Positions 1-7,134 of a stretch of DNA of 38,763 bases are shown here, piece after piece. This DNA is from an uncultured Ruminococcus sp. (GTDB lineage Bacteria > Bacillota > Clostridia > Oscillospirales > Acutalibacteraceae). A program made the translations under genes and the position numbers. The stretch covers positions 1 through 38,763 of the forward strand of contig CADBCC010000013.1 in the NCBI GenBank assembly GCA_902793125.1. Direction: 5' to 3'. Each line of letters opens with the position of its first letter. The stretch's first letter is position 1. Under the pieces are notes generated by a model. It saw only the letters and a list, made by a program, of their open reading frames with translations, did no database searches and was not told the DNA's origin.

Positions 1-663
1 AACAATATTGATATAAAATCTATCGGAGCTGTGTTCGTGACTCACGAGCACAGCGACCATTGTATAGGGCTTCGTGTTTTCGCGAAAAAGTATAATATGA
101 AGATTTACGCTTCCGCGGGTACGCTCGAGGCTATGGCTGAAAAAAACTACATAAGCCCCGAAAACATAACCGAAGTAATAGAAGATAAAATAGCAATAGG
201 TAATATGCAGGTTGAGCGTTGCGATACTCCCCACGACGCGAGAGAAAGCTGCTGTTTTAAAGTTTATACCTCCGACGGAAGAAAGGCGGTTGTGGCTACC
301 GATATGGGAATTATGACCGACGGCGTGCGCGAATTACTTAATACGAGCGATTTTTCGGTTGTTGAGTCCAATCATGATGTGCGTATGCTGAAGTTAGGCG
401 GATATCCCTATGTTGTAAAGCAGAGGATTCTTTCCGAAAAAGGCCACCTGTGCAATGAAGCCTGCGCCCGTGAGCTTGAAAGTATTATTAAAAACGGAAA
501 TATAAGGATTATGCTCGGGCATATCTCCGAAAAAAACAACACCCCCGAGCTCGCGCTTAATACAAGCCTTTCGCTTCTGAGCGAACTCGGAATGAAGCGC
601 GGAGTTGATTATACGCTTGACGTTGCTCCGGTCGAAACCCAGGGCAGGAGCGTAGTTTTTTGA
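1..663 (+). CDS. MBL-fold metallo-hydrolase, WalJ/YycJ-like (5' truncated)
   Basis: This is the C-terminal part of a metallo-beta-lactamase-fold hydrolase. The frame is open from base 1, so the true start lies outside the window; the GTG at 31 is internal. The metal-binding motif THEHSDH (HxHxDH) lies near the left edge, followed by the ATDMG segment, with a late metal-ligand histidine in MLGHISEKN. The family (YycJ/WalJ) is thought to be a cytoplasmic phosphodiesterase/exonuclease, encoded in many Firmicutes near walRK. The next gene is rlmH, which also sits near yycJ in Bacillus, and this supports the subfamily call. The substrate cannot be read from the sequence. Confidence 0.85.
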   Translation, partial: NNIDIKSIGAVFVTHEHSDHCIGLRVFAKKYNMKIYASAGTLEAMAEKNYISPENITEVIEDKIAIGNMQVERCDTPHDARESCCFKVYTSDGRKAVVATDMGIMTDGVRELLNTSDFSVVESNHDVRMLKLGGYPYVVKQRILSEKGHLCNEACARELESIIKNGNIRIMLGHISEKNNTPELALNTSLSLLSELGMKRGVDYTLDVAPVETQGRSVVF

Positions 664-670
664 GGTAATT

Positions 671-1153
671 ATGCTTAGCGTAAATGTTATTTGTATCGGA
701 AAAATAAAAGAAAAATATTTTACGGACGCAATCGCGGAATACAAAAAACGCCTCGGCGCGTTCTGTAAGTTCAATATAGTCGAACTTGACGAAGAAAAAA
801 CCTATTCTGACCCCAATCCATCGCAGACAGAGTCGATTCTGAACGCCGAGGGAAAACGTATTATTAACGCGCTCGGTAAAAATTCGTACGTTATAGCTAT
901 GTGTGTAGAAGGGAAAATGCTGAGCTCCGAAGAGCTTGCCCGAAAGTTAGAGGATGTATCGCTTGACGGTGTAAGTACCGTTGATTTTATTATCGGCGGA
1001 AGCTGGGGGCTGAGCGATGAAGTAAAATCCAAATCTTCCTTTAAGCTATCGATGAGCAGGATGACTTTCCCGCACCAGATGGCGAGGGTTATTTTGTCGG
1101 AACAGATTTACAGAGCATTCGAGATAAACAATAACGGGAAATACCATAAGTAG
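671..1153 (+). CDS. rlmH: 23S rRNA (pseudouridine1915-N3)-methyltransferase RlmH
   Basis: A SPOUT-class SAM-dependent methyltransferase that methylates pseudouridine 1915 in helix 69 of 23S rRNA. The 160-residue length is normal for RlmH. The diagnostic C-terminal segments are present: FIIGGSWGLSDEV (glycine-rich cofactor knot), SRMTFPHQMARVILSEQ and the terminal NGKYHK. The gene starts 7 bases after the upstream hydrolase stop, and a GAGGT ribosome binding site overlaps that stop, so the two are probably cotranscribed. Confidence 0.97.
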   Translation: MLSVNVICIGKIKEKYFTDAIAEYKKRLGAFCKFNIVELDEEKTYSDPNPSQTESILNAEGKRIINALGKNSYVIAMCVEGKMLSSEELARKLEDVSLDGVSTVDFIIGGSWGLSDEVKSKSSFKLSMSRMTFPHQMARVILSEQIYRAFEINNNGKYHK

Positions 1154-1245
1154 TAGTCAGTTTACAGTTGTCAGTTCTCAGTGCTTTATCTTTACGACCA
1201 TAACTGTGAACCGAGAACTGAATGAAAGGTGACAGGTGACAGGAT

Positions 1246-1381
1246 ATTTAAGAAAGGAACGTCCGCGAAAATCCAAAACGCAGAACCTATCCCCACTATC
1301 CAAAACAGGATAGCGGTTCATCGGTCAGAGGGATATGACATTTAAGAAAGGAACGTCATTACTTGACGTGGATATTTAAAA
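1246..1381 (+). repeat. Leader repeat copy A, upstream of rqcH
   Basis: First of three related leader elements (others at 19601-19734 and 26682-26813). It contains an internal 18-base direct repeat, ATTTAAGAAAGGAACGTC, at 1246-1263 and 1340-1357. Between them lie AACGCAGAACCTAT (1277-1290), TATCCAAAAC (1297-1306) and AGGGATATGA (1329-1338). GAACC/TATCC can pair with GGATA/GGTTC (1308-1319), and ACGTC with GACGT (1353-1369), giving two hairpins. GTGGAT lies 14 bases before the ATG. Upstream (1156-1245) is degenerate CAGTTGTCAGT/GTGACAGGTGACAG sequence. Function unknown. Confidence 0.7.
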
Positions 1382-3124
1382 ATGGCTGTTGACGGAATGA
1401 TGCTGCATCATATTGTGAACGAGTTAAAAACTCAGGCTCTTAACTCAAGAGTTTCACAAATATATCAGCCCAATAGAGATGAAATAATAATAAATCTCCG
1501 TACTATGAACGGAAACAAAAAGCTCTTGCTTTCCACAAGAGCAAATTCCCCGCGCCTGCATTTTACCGATTACAGCGTTGAAAATCCTTCAAAACCGCCG
1601 ATGCTCTGTATGCTTATGCGCAAGCGTTTGGGCGGCGGCAAGCTTAAAGATATACGACAGTACGGGCTTGACCGAATTGTAAGATTTGAGTTCGAGTGTA
1701 CAAACGAGCTCGGCGATAAAGTCCCGCTGAATATGATTTGCGAAATAATGGGAAAGTACAGCAATGTTATTTTAACCGACGGCGAAGATATAGTTATCGA
1801 CGCTTTAAAGCGGGTTGATATGACAATGTCGTCGCAGAGGCTCGTGCTTCCGAATATTAAATACGAACTTCCGAGCCCGCAGGATAAGCTTAATATACTG
1901 CTCAGCACCCCTGAGGAAGTTTTAGAAAAAATAATTAACACTCCGGGTGAAAAACAGCTCAATAAGGCGATTTTAGGAGCGGTCGAGGGAGCTTCTCCCG
2001 TAATCTGCCGTGAGATAGAATACCGAGTAATCGGCGAAAAAAACGTCGGCAATAAAAGTCTTGACGAGGATGAAAAGAAAAAACTGATTTCACAAATAAA
2101 AAATCTTTCGGAAGTTGTGCTGACCTGCTCCGGAAAAGCGAATATGCTCTACCATAAAGGCGACAGTAAACCGTTCGACACCGCTTTTATTGATATTGAG
2201 CAGTACGGCTCTCTGTGCGAGAATAAAACCTTTGACAGCTTCTGCTCTTTGGTTGACAATTTTTATTATGAGCGCGACAGTATTGACCGAATGAGGGTAA
2301 AGTCCGCGGACCTTTCGAAAATCCTAAGAAATCTTGTCAACAGAACTTCAAATAAAATAAATATTCAAAAAAGAGAACTCGAAAACTGCGGCGATCGCGA
2401 AGCGCTGAGAGTCAGGGGAGATTTGATTCAGGCGAATCTGTATCGGATTGAGCGCGGAGCCGAAAGCGTTGAAGTTGAAAATTTTTATAACAATAACGAA
2501 GTTATAGAAATAAAACTTAACCCCGCGATTTCACCGTCCCAAAACGCCCAGAATTATTATAAGGATTATAATAAGGCGAAAAACGCGGAAAAATATCTAA
2601 GCGAACAGATTAAAAAAGGAGAAGAGGAGCTTGTGTATCTTGAATCTCTTCAGGACAGCCTCTCGAGAGCTTCCACCGAGAAAGAACTTTCGCAGATAAG
2701 ACTGGAGTTTTCGGAGCAGGGTTATATTAAGCGCAATAAAAACGCTAAGAAAAAGCCTGCTGTTCTGCCACCATTGGAGTATGAAACCACGGACGGGTTT
2801 AAAGTTCTTGTCGGCAGAAATAATAAACAAAACGATACCCTTACGATGAAAACCGCCCGTAAAAATGACTGCTGGTTCCATACCAAGGATATACCCGGTT
2901 CCCATACTATTGTTGTTACAAACGGAAAAGAAATCTCGGAAACGGCGGTAATCGAGGCGGCGCGTATAGCGGCGTTCCACAGCAAGGCTAAAGACAGCTC
3001 CAATGTTCCCGTTGATTATACATTAATAAAAAATGTTTCCAAGCCCAACGGAGCTAAACCCGGTATGGTTATTTTCGTAAACAACCGTACTGTTTACGTT
3101 GATCCCGAACTGCCCGAAAGCTGA
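1382..3124 (+). CDS. rqcH: Ribosome-associated quality control protein RqcH (NFACT/FbpA family)
   Basis: Bacterial Rqc2/NEMF homologue. It binds obstructed 50S subunits carrying peptidyl-tRNA and, in studied members, recruits tRNA-Ala to add C-terminal alanine tails. At 580 residues it has the full NFACT architecture: an NFACT-N region starting VDGMMLHHIVNEL, a central helical coiled-coil part (about 280-440), and a C-terminal NFACT-R domain with GFKVLVGRNNKQNDTL, CWFHTKDIPGSH and a PNGAKPG segment. The gene was historically annotated as fibronectin-binding protein. It is preceded by leader repeat copy A; the ATG at 1382 is set by the family N-terminus and by the repeat, which ends there. Confidence 0.95.
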   Translation: MAVDGMMLHHIVNELKTQALNSRVSQIYQPNRDEIIINLRTMNGNKKLLLSTRANSPRLHFTDYSVENPSKPPMLCMLMRKRLGGGKLKDIRQYGLDRIVRFEFECTNELGDKVPLNMICEIMGKYSNVILTDGEDIVIDALKRVDMTMSSQRLVLPNIKYELPSPQDKLNILLSTPEEVLEKIINTPGEKQLNKAILGAVEGASPVICREIEYRVIGEKNVGNKSLDEDEKKKLISQIKNLSEVVLTCSGKANMLYHKGDSKPFDTAFIDIEQYGSLCENKTFDSFCSLVDNFYYERDSIDRMRVKSADLSKILRNLVNRTSNKINIQKRELENCGDREALRVRGDLIQANLYRIERGAESVEVENFYNNNEVIEIKLNPAISPSQNAQNYYKDYNKAKNAEKYLSEQIKKGEEELVYLESLQDSLSRASTEKELSQIRLEFSEQGYIKRNKNAKKKPAVLPPLEYETTDGFKVLVGRNNKQNDTLTMKTARKNDCWFHTKDIPGSHTIVVTNGKEISETAVIEAARIAAFHSKAKDSSNVPVDYTLIKNVSKPNGAKPGMVIFVNNRTVYVDPELPES

Positions 3125-3266
3125 ATTAAAATATTTCTACATTATTCTCAAAAAGAATAAAATTTGTGAAAATATGTATTATTATGAAAATGGTGGAATT
3201 TGGCGAAAATTTTGTTTTGGTTTTCGCCGGGTTTTACATAAATTAAAAATGAGAATTATCTTTTTT

Positions 3267-3314
3267 GATTTCAACTGTTAAATGGTTGAAATCGGCTGTC
3301 GGGGGGTCCGGCAG
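3267..3314 (+). promoter_or_regulatory. Two leader hairpins upstream of the Na/Pi cotransporter
   Basis: GATTTCAAC (3267-3275) pairs perfectly with GTTGAAATC (3285-3293). A second stem pairs CTGTCGG (3296-3302) with CCGGCAG (3308-3314). The ribosome binding site GAGGAGG follows, before the ATG at 3326. The 17-mer GAAATCGGCTGTCGGGG (3288-3304) recurs exactly at 14474-14490, before scpB. A role as an mRNA stabiliser or regulator is only inferred. Confidence 0.5.
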
Positions 3315-3325
3315 AGGAGGAAATT

Positions 3326-4993
3326 ATGTCAGTCTATGATATAATAGGTGTTTTAGGCGGCCTCGGACTTTTCCTTTTCGGAATGAAGTTTATGGGCGAA
3401 GGCCTCGAACTCGCCGCGGGCGCGAAGCTTCGCGTTCTGCTTGAAAAAATTACAAGCAAGCGGTTTATCGCTATGCTTGTCGGCGTAATGGTAACGGCGG
3501 TTATCCAGAGCTCGGCGGCTACCGACGCCATGGTAATAGGTTTCGTTAACGCGGGACTTATGGATTTAGGTCAGTCAACCGGTATTTTATTCGGTTCAAA
3601 AATCGGTACTACCGCTACTTCGCTTTTGCTTTCTATCAATATTAAAGATATTGTTCCGATATTTACTTTTATCGGTGTCGCGGTAATCGTATTTGTAAAG
3701 AAAAACAACTACCGCTACTACGCCCAGATTGCGGCGGGCTTCGGTATACTCTTTATGGGTATGACCTTTATGAGCGAAAGTTTTGACGGACTTAAACACT
3801 CAGAACCTTTCCTCAATTTTATAAGTACAATATCTTCTCCGGTTCTTGGATTTTTGCTCGGATTATTAATTACGGCAATTATGCAAAGTTCCTCGGCGAC
3901 TGTCGGTATTCTTATGGCGCTCGGAATGAGTGGCGCTATAACGCTTGACAGCTGTGTATATATTATCTACGGAATGAATGTCGGCGCGTGTATGCCTGTA
4001 TTCCTCAGCGCGGCGGGAGCTAACCGCCAGGCTAAACAGGCGGCTCTGTTCAACTTTGTAATGTGCTTTATCGGCGCGGTAATTCTTATGGTTATTACTA
4101 TGCTTATAGCGCCTACAAGTTTCTCGGTTGTAAATGTATTTACGAATATTCCGGGACTTAGGAATAACGTACCCGGTCAGATTTCCGCGGTTCATATTGT
4201 ATTTAATATAGTAAGAACTCTTATGATGATGCCGTTTACGGGGCTTCTTATCAGGCTGACTAAGCTTATTCTTCCCGATAAGGCGGACGAGGACGACGAG
4301 GTTACTGTATTCCTCGACTCCCGTATCCTTACCACGCCTCCTATGGCGGTACAGCAGACCGAAAAAGAATGCGCGCGTTTAGCTGAGCTTGCTAAAATCA
4401 GCTTCGACTTTTCGCTTGACGCGGTTCTTAATAAAAACTCCAAAGCTATCCAGAAGGTTGAGGAAAACGAGAAAGTTGTCGATAAACTTACCCACGGTAT
4501 TACAAAGTATATCGTAAAAATCAACGGTCTCGATATTATGGACTATGACCGTAAGGTTATGGGCGCTATGTATAACGCGATTCAGGACTTGGAGCGTATC
4601 GGCGACCGAAGCGAAAATATCTGTGAAACCGCTAAACAGATTATTAGCGGAGATATTACCTTTTCCGAACAGGCGCAAAAAGAACTTAAAACTCTCTTTG
4701 AAACGGTTCAGCAGATTCTGGAAGAAAGCTTCTATATGTTCTCGAACCAGAGCAAGGACCCCAATCTGATTGAAGCGGTTATGAAAGCGGAAGACCAAAT
4801 TGACGAGTATTGCGAGCTGTTCAGGCAGAACCATATTAAACGTCTCGCCAGCGGCGAATGCAGCGCCGAAGCGGGTATAGCGTTTATCGAGATTCTTACG
4901 AACTTAGAAAGAGTCGGCGACCACGCCGTAACGGTAGCGTTCTGTATTCCTTATAAACATACTCCCCAGCAGCGCGCGGTATATCCAAACTAA
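3326..4993 (+). CDS. Na/Pi cotransporter family protein with C-terminal PhoU domain
   Basis: A polytopic membrane protein of the PNaS (NptA/Npt2-like) family, expected to import phosphate with sodium. The two inverted repeats carry the hallmark motifs QSSAATDAMVIGF (about 53-65) and QSSSATVGILMAL (about 187-199) among roughly eight to nine hydrophobic segments. Residues about 340-545 form a soluble helical PhoU-like region with the paired ERIGDRSENI and ERVGDHAVTV motifs, typical of metal-cluster-binding PhoU repeats. The 555-residue length fits the fused NptA-PhoU form. It is followed by strong terminators, so it is the end of its transcription unit. Confidence 0.93.
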   Translation: MSVYDIIGVLGGLGLFLFGMKFMGEGLELAAGAKLRVLLEKITSKRFIAMLVGVMVTAVIQSSAATDAMVIGFVNAGLMDLGQSTGILFGSKIGTTATSLLLSINIKDIVPIFTFIGVAVIVFVKKNNYRYYAQIAAGFGILFMGMTFMSESFDGLKHSEPFLNFISTISSPVLGFLLGLLITAIMQSSSATVGILMALGMSGAITLDSCVYIIYGMNVGACMPVFLSAAGANRQAKQAALFNFVMCFIGAVILMVITMLIAPTSFSVVNVFTNIPGLRNNVPGQISAVHIVFNIVRTLMMMPFTGLLIRLTKLILPDKADEDDEVTVFLDSRILTTPPMAVQQTEKECARLAELAKISFDFSLDAVLNKNSKAIQKVEENEKVVDKLTHGITKYIVKINGLDIMDYDRKVMGAMYNAIQDLERIGDRSENICETAKQIISGDITFSEQAQKELKTLFETVQQILEESFYMFSNQSKDPNLIEAVMKAEDQIDEYCELFRQNHIKRLASGECSAEAGIAFIEILTNLERVGDHAVTVAFCIPYKHTPQQRAVYPN

Positions 4994-5002
4994 ATAATAA
5001 AC

Positions 5003-5057
5003 GCCCCGTTTTCGGGGCAGAAGATAAAGCGGTTCAACTTCGGTTGAGCCGCTTTTA
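5003..5057. terminator. Two hairpins between convergent genes
   Basis: GCCCC(GTTTTC)GGGGC at 5003-5018 is followed by a longer stem, AGCGGTTCAAC / GTTGAGCCGCT at about 5028-5053, with a TTCG-like loop and trailing T residues. The second probably works in both directions, ending the cotransporter transcript and the converging XRE gene. Confidence 0.8.
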
Positions 5058-5258
5058 TATGTTTTTATCGTGTTTGATTATATCGCTTACCTCGCAGTCT
5101 AAAATAAAACACAAGGTATCAAGGGTTTTCGTAGTTATCGGAAGCCCTTGTTTCATTCTGTGGAGTGTATTCGCGGATATGCCTTCTTTATATATTAAAT
5201 GATATTCGGTTATATTTTTCTTTAGTAACGTGTCATAAAACGGTTTGTACGAAATCAT
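5055..5258 (-). CDS. Small XRE-family transcriptional regulator
   Basis: A 67-residue Cro/CI-type helix-turn-helix protein of the compact YozG-like class (COG3655 type): the segment EGISANTLHRMKQG forms the turn and recognition helix, followed by TTKTLDTLCFILDCEVSDII. I chose the ATG at 5258 rather than the one at 5270: GGTGAT lies 5-10 bases before it, and the predicted promoter (-10 TATGAT, 9 bases before 5270) would make the longer form nearly leaderless. It is divergent from the zinc-ribbon gene at 5358, and a perfect palindrome in the shared promoter region suggests it represses itself and that neighbour. Confidence 0.85.
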   Translation of the reverse strand: MISYKPFYDTLLKKNITEYHLIYKEGISANTLHRMKQGLPITTKTLDTLCFILDCEVSDIIKHDKNI

Positions 5259-5294
5259 TGCTATCACCATTTTAAGATTATCATACTTAACCCC

Positions 5295-5345
5295 TTGACT
5301 ATACTCAATATATTGAGTATAATTATATATATTATTATACTCAAG
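5295..5345. promoter_or_regulatory. Divergent overlapping promoters with palindromic operator
   Basis: A perfect 22-base palindrome spans 5300-5321 (arms TATACTCAATA / TATTGAGTATA), with a third half-site TATACTCAA at 5337-5345. Rightward promoter: TTGACT (5295-5300), 17-base spacer, TATAAT (5318-5323), so the palindrome fills the spacer. Leftward promoter: TTGAGT inside the right part of the palindrome, 17 bases, then TATGAT, read toward the XRE gene. A dimeric repressor bound here would block both promoters. The elements are directly visible; the link to the XRE protein is inferred. Confidence 0.75.
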
Positions 5346-5357
5346 GGGGTTATTTTT

Positions 5358-6095
5358 ATGAGTAATAATGAAAAAGATTTTGAAAATACGAAAAATGACG
5401 TTGTTGAGGCTAAAGAAACAACAGAATCTGACGAGGTTTCTAAAGTAGAAGAAATACCGGAAACTAACGAAGAGGAAAAGCCTGAGGAAGTTAATGAAAC
5501 TTCCGAAAGCGAAGAAACTGTCGAGAATAACGCTGAGGTAAACGCTTTAGTTCCGATATGCACAGGCTGCGGAAGCAAGCTTGAACCCAATCAGGCGTTT
5601 TGCCCTAAATGCGGTAAAAAAGTTGTTAACGACATTCCGCAGAATACTTTGCTGACGGTCGAACAAAAGCCTAAGAAAAATAAAAAGAGAAAAATAATTA
5701 TTGGAGTTGTAGCTGTTTGTCTAATTGGTGCGGCGATTTTAGTATTGTTTCTTTTTTTAGGTGGACGAAAAGATTTTAATGAGATGTTTTCAAATTATGC
5801 GGGTAACACATGGTGCAGTATTGCTTTAGACGGCTCTTACATTAATATTGATACAAATCCTGATGATACGGACGAGGATTATATGACTTCGGATTATTAT
5901 AACAATGTAATGACGCCAGCGCTTAACGCGATTAAAAGAGTAAATAATGAGCTTGGATTTCCTGAATCTTTATATCAAAAAATGCAAACTACATCAGCGC
6001 TTCAAGGGAAGCAAACAGAATCTAATGAAAAATATTCGGTTACTTGGTCATATCATCCTGATAAGGGTTTACAGGTAATATATGAGTTTAAGTGA
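5358..6095 (+). CDS. Zinc-ribbon membrane protein with acidic N-terminus
   Basis: A 245-residue protein of unknown function. Order of parts: a highly acidic Glu/Thr-rich stretch (about residues 1-60), a double CxxC zinc ribbon (CTGCGSKLEPNQAFCPKCG), a Lys/Arg-rich stop-transfer segment, one transmembrane helix (IIIGVVAVCLIGAAILVLFL), then an extracytoplasmic domain of about 110 residues with no recognised family. The start at 5358 has AAGGGGG seven bases upstream; the frame extends to 5295, but that part overlaps the promoter. Base composition is more AT-rich than the flanks. It is divergent from the XRE regulator and probably under its control. It may be a sensor or envelope protein; this is not established. 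Confidence 0.8.
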   Translation: MSNNEKDFENTKNDVVEAKETTESDEVSKVEEIPETNEEEKPEEVNETSESEETVENNAEVNALVPICTGCGSKLEPNQAFCPKCGKKVVNDIPQNTLLTVEQKPKKNKKRKIIIGVVAVCLIGAAILVLFLFLGGRKDFNEMFSNYAGNTWCSIALDGSYINIDTNPDDTDEDYMTSDYYNNVMTPALNAIKRVNNELGFPESLYQKMQTTSALQGKQTESNEKYSVTWSYHPDKGLQVIYEFK

Positions 6096-6140
6096 TTTTT
6101 ATAACATTTTATTTATTGTTTAGAAAGTGAGGAGTTAAAA

Positions 6141-6566
6141 ATGAAAAAAATATTTGTAATTTTAACGGTCGGTATTATATGTGTTTTGTGCGTTTCCTGT
6201 TCTTCCAGTGGTTCGAATGAACAAACTACATCCGAGGTAACAGCCGCTCCTACCGTAGCTGAACAGTTGACGGAAGCCAGAATAAGTGAGGAAATATACG
6301 GTGCATGGGATTTGGATTACCATGGAACACATTTGTGTTTTGATTTTTTTACTGACGATATAATGTACTCAGGTATTGTAGGGGATACTTCAAATATCAG
6401 CACTTCAGATTTAAAAAATGAAAGCACATACTATATTTCTGGTAAAAAAATATATGCTATTGAAGATGATGGTGATAAAGATGTATTTGATTGCGATTTA
6501 GTGGATGGTGAGTTTAAACTGTATATGGGAGGTGTTGAATTAACTAAGTTAGGTGATATAGATTAA
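6141..6566 (+). CDS. Putative lipoprotein
   Basis: A 141-residue predicted lipoprotein: a basic N-terminus, a hydrophobic h-region and the lipobox VSCS, with cysteine at about residue 20, followed by a Ser/Thr-rich linker. The remaining domain of about 85 residues (starting EEIYGAWDLDYHG) looks like a small beta-rich lipocalin-like or DUF5640-type fold, but this is only an impression. GTGAGGAG precedes the ATG. It lies 45 bases after the zinc-ribbon gene with no terminator seen between them, so the two are probably one unit. Confidence 0.75.
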   Translation: MKKIFVILTVGIICVLCVSCSSSGSNEQTTSEVTAAPTVAEQLTEARISEEIYGAWDLDYHGTHLCFDFFTDDIMYSGIVGDTSNISTSDLKNESTYYISGKKIYAIEDDGDKDVFDCDLVDGEFKLYMGGVELTKLGDID

Positions 6567-6702
6567 TTTAAGGCAATATTAATGAAAAATACAATGTTTA
6601 TTATTTTGCGCAGAAAAGGAGATTCATTTCAAGTAATCCTGAAAAAATATTAAGTGCTATATGATATGAGGAAATGAACTAAAGCTAATTAAACAATTTT
6701 TG

Positions 6703-6729
6703 GGCGGGATTTTTCCCGCTCATTTTTTT
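6703..6729 (+). terminator. Rho-independent terminator after the AT-rich islet
   Basis: GCGGGA (6704-6709) pairs with TCCCGC (6714-6719), followed by CATTTTTTT. It closes the zinc-ribbon/lipoprotein unit. The stretch 6567-6700 before it holds only an unsupported 23-codon frame. Confidence 0.85.
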
Positions 6730-6743
6730 GAATTATAAAACTC

Positions 6744-6772
6744 TTTACAAAAACACTTTCGTATGGTAAAAT
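6744..6772 (+). promoter_or_regulatory. Sigma-A-type promoter for the TrpR-like regulator
   Basis: TTTACA (6744-6749), 17-base spacer, then TAAAAT (6767-6772), preceded by TATGG. It lies about 60 bases before the chosen start at 6835 and shows that the upstream in-frame ATG at 6763 cannot be the start. Confidence 0.75.
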
Positions 6773-6834
6773 ATAATTACTTTATCAATTTAATGTACGA
6801 CAGTATTGTTGTGCGGTTATTTAGGAGTGAAAGT

Positions 6835-7134
6835 ATGAATTCTAAGTTAAAGAATGACCAGACTGATTTTCTTTTCGAGGCTATTTTAACCCTTAAAACA
6901 AAAGAGGACTGCTACAGATTTTTTGAGGATTTGTGCACCCAGCCGGAACTCAACGCTATGTCGCAGCGTATTGTTGTAGCTAAACTTCTTAACGAAAAGA
7001 CCGTTTATAACGAAATTGTTAAACAGACAGGCGCCTCAACAGCGACAATCAGCCGTGTAAAGCGTTCGCTTAACGAGGATACCGACGGCTATATGTTGGC
7101 CTTTAAAAATATGGGCATTAAGGTAGATAAATAA
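6835..7134 (+). CDS. YerC/YecD family TrpR-related regulator
   Basis: A 99-residue protein of the TrpR-like superfamily (YerC/YecD type). It has an N-terminal helical dimerisation part (FLFEAILTLKTKEDCYRFFEDLC) and a DNA-binding helix-turn-helix in KQTGASTATISRVKRSL. The start at 6835 has GGAGTG at a proper distance and fits the family N-terminus; the longer frame from 6763 begins inside the -10 element. The stop overlaps the next gene's ATG by one base, implying translational coupling. The regulated target is unknown. Confidence 0.88.
   Translation: MNSKLKNDQTDFLFEAILTLKTKEDCYRFFEDLCTQPELNAMSQRIVVAKLLNEKTVYNEIVKQTGASTATISRVKRSLNEDTDGYMLAFKNMGIKVDK

Noticed and set aside
1156-1245. CAGTTGTCAGT/GTGACAGGTGACAG degenerate tract as a CRISPR or integration site
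   Set aside because: There are no regular repeats with spacers, no cas genes and no flanking target duplication; it looks like common low-complexity intergenic repeat.
5295-5357. N-terminal extension of the zinc-ribbon protein
   Set aside because: It overlaps the promoter and palindrome; the start at 5358 has a clear ribosome binding site.
6582-6653. 23-codon reading frame after the lipoprotein gene
   Set aside because: It has no ribosome binding site or recognisable motif, and its length is within chance expectation.
6763-6834. N-terminal extension of the TrpR-like regulator
   Set aside because: It starts upstream of and inside a -10 element (TAAAAT at 6767) and lacks a ribosome binding site.
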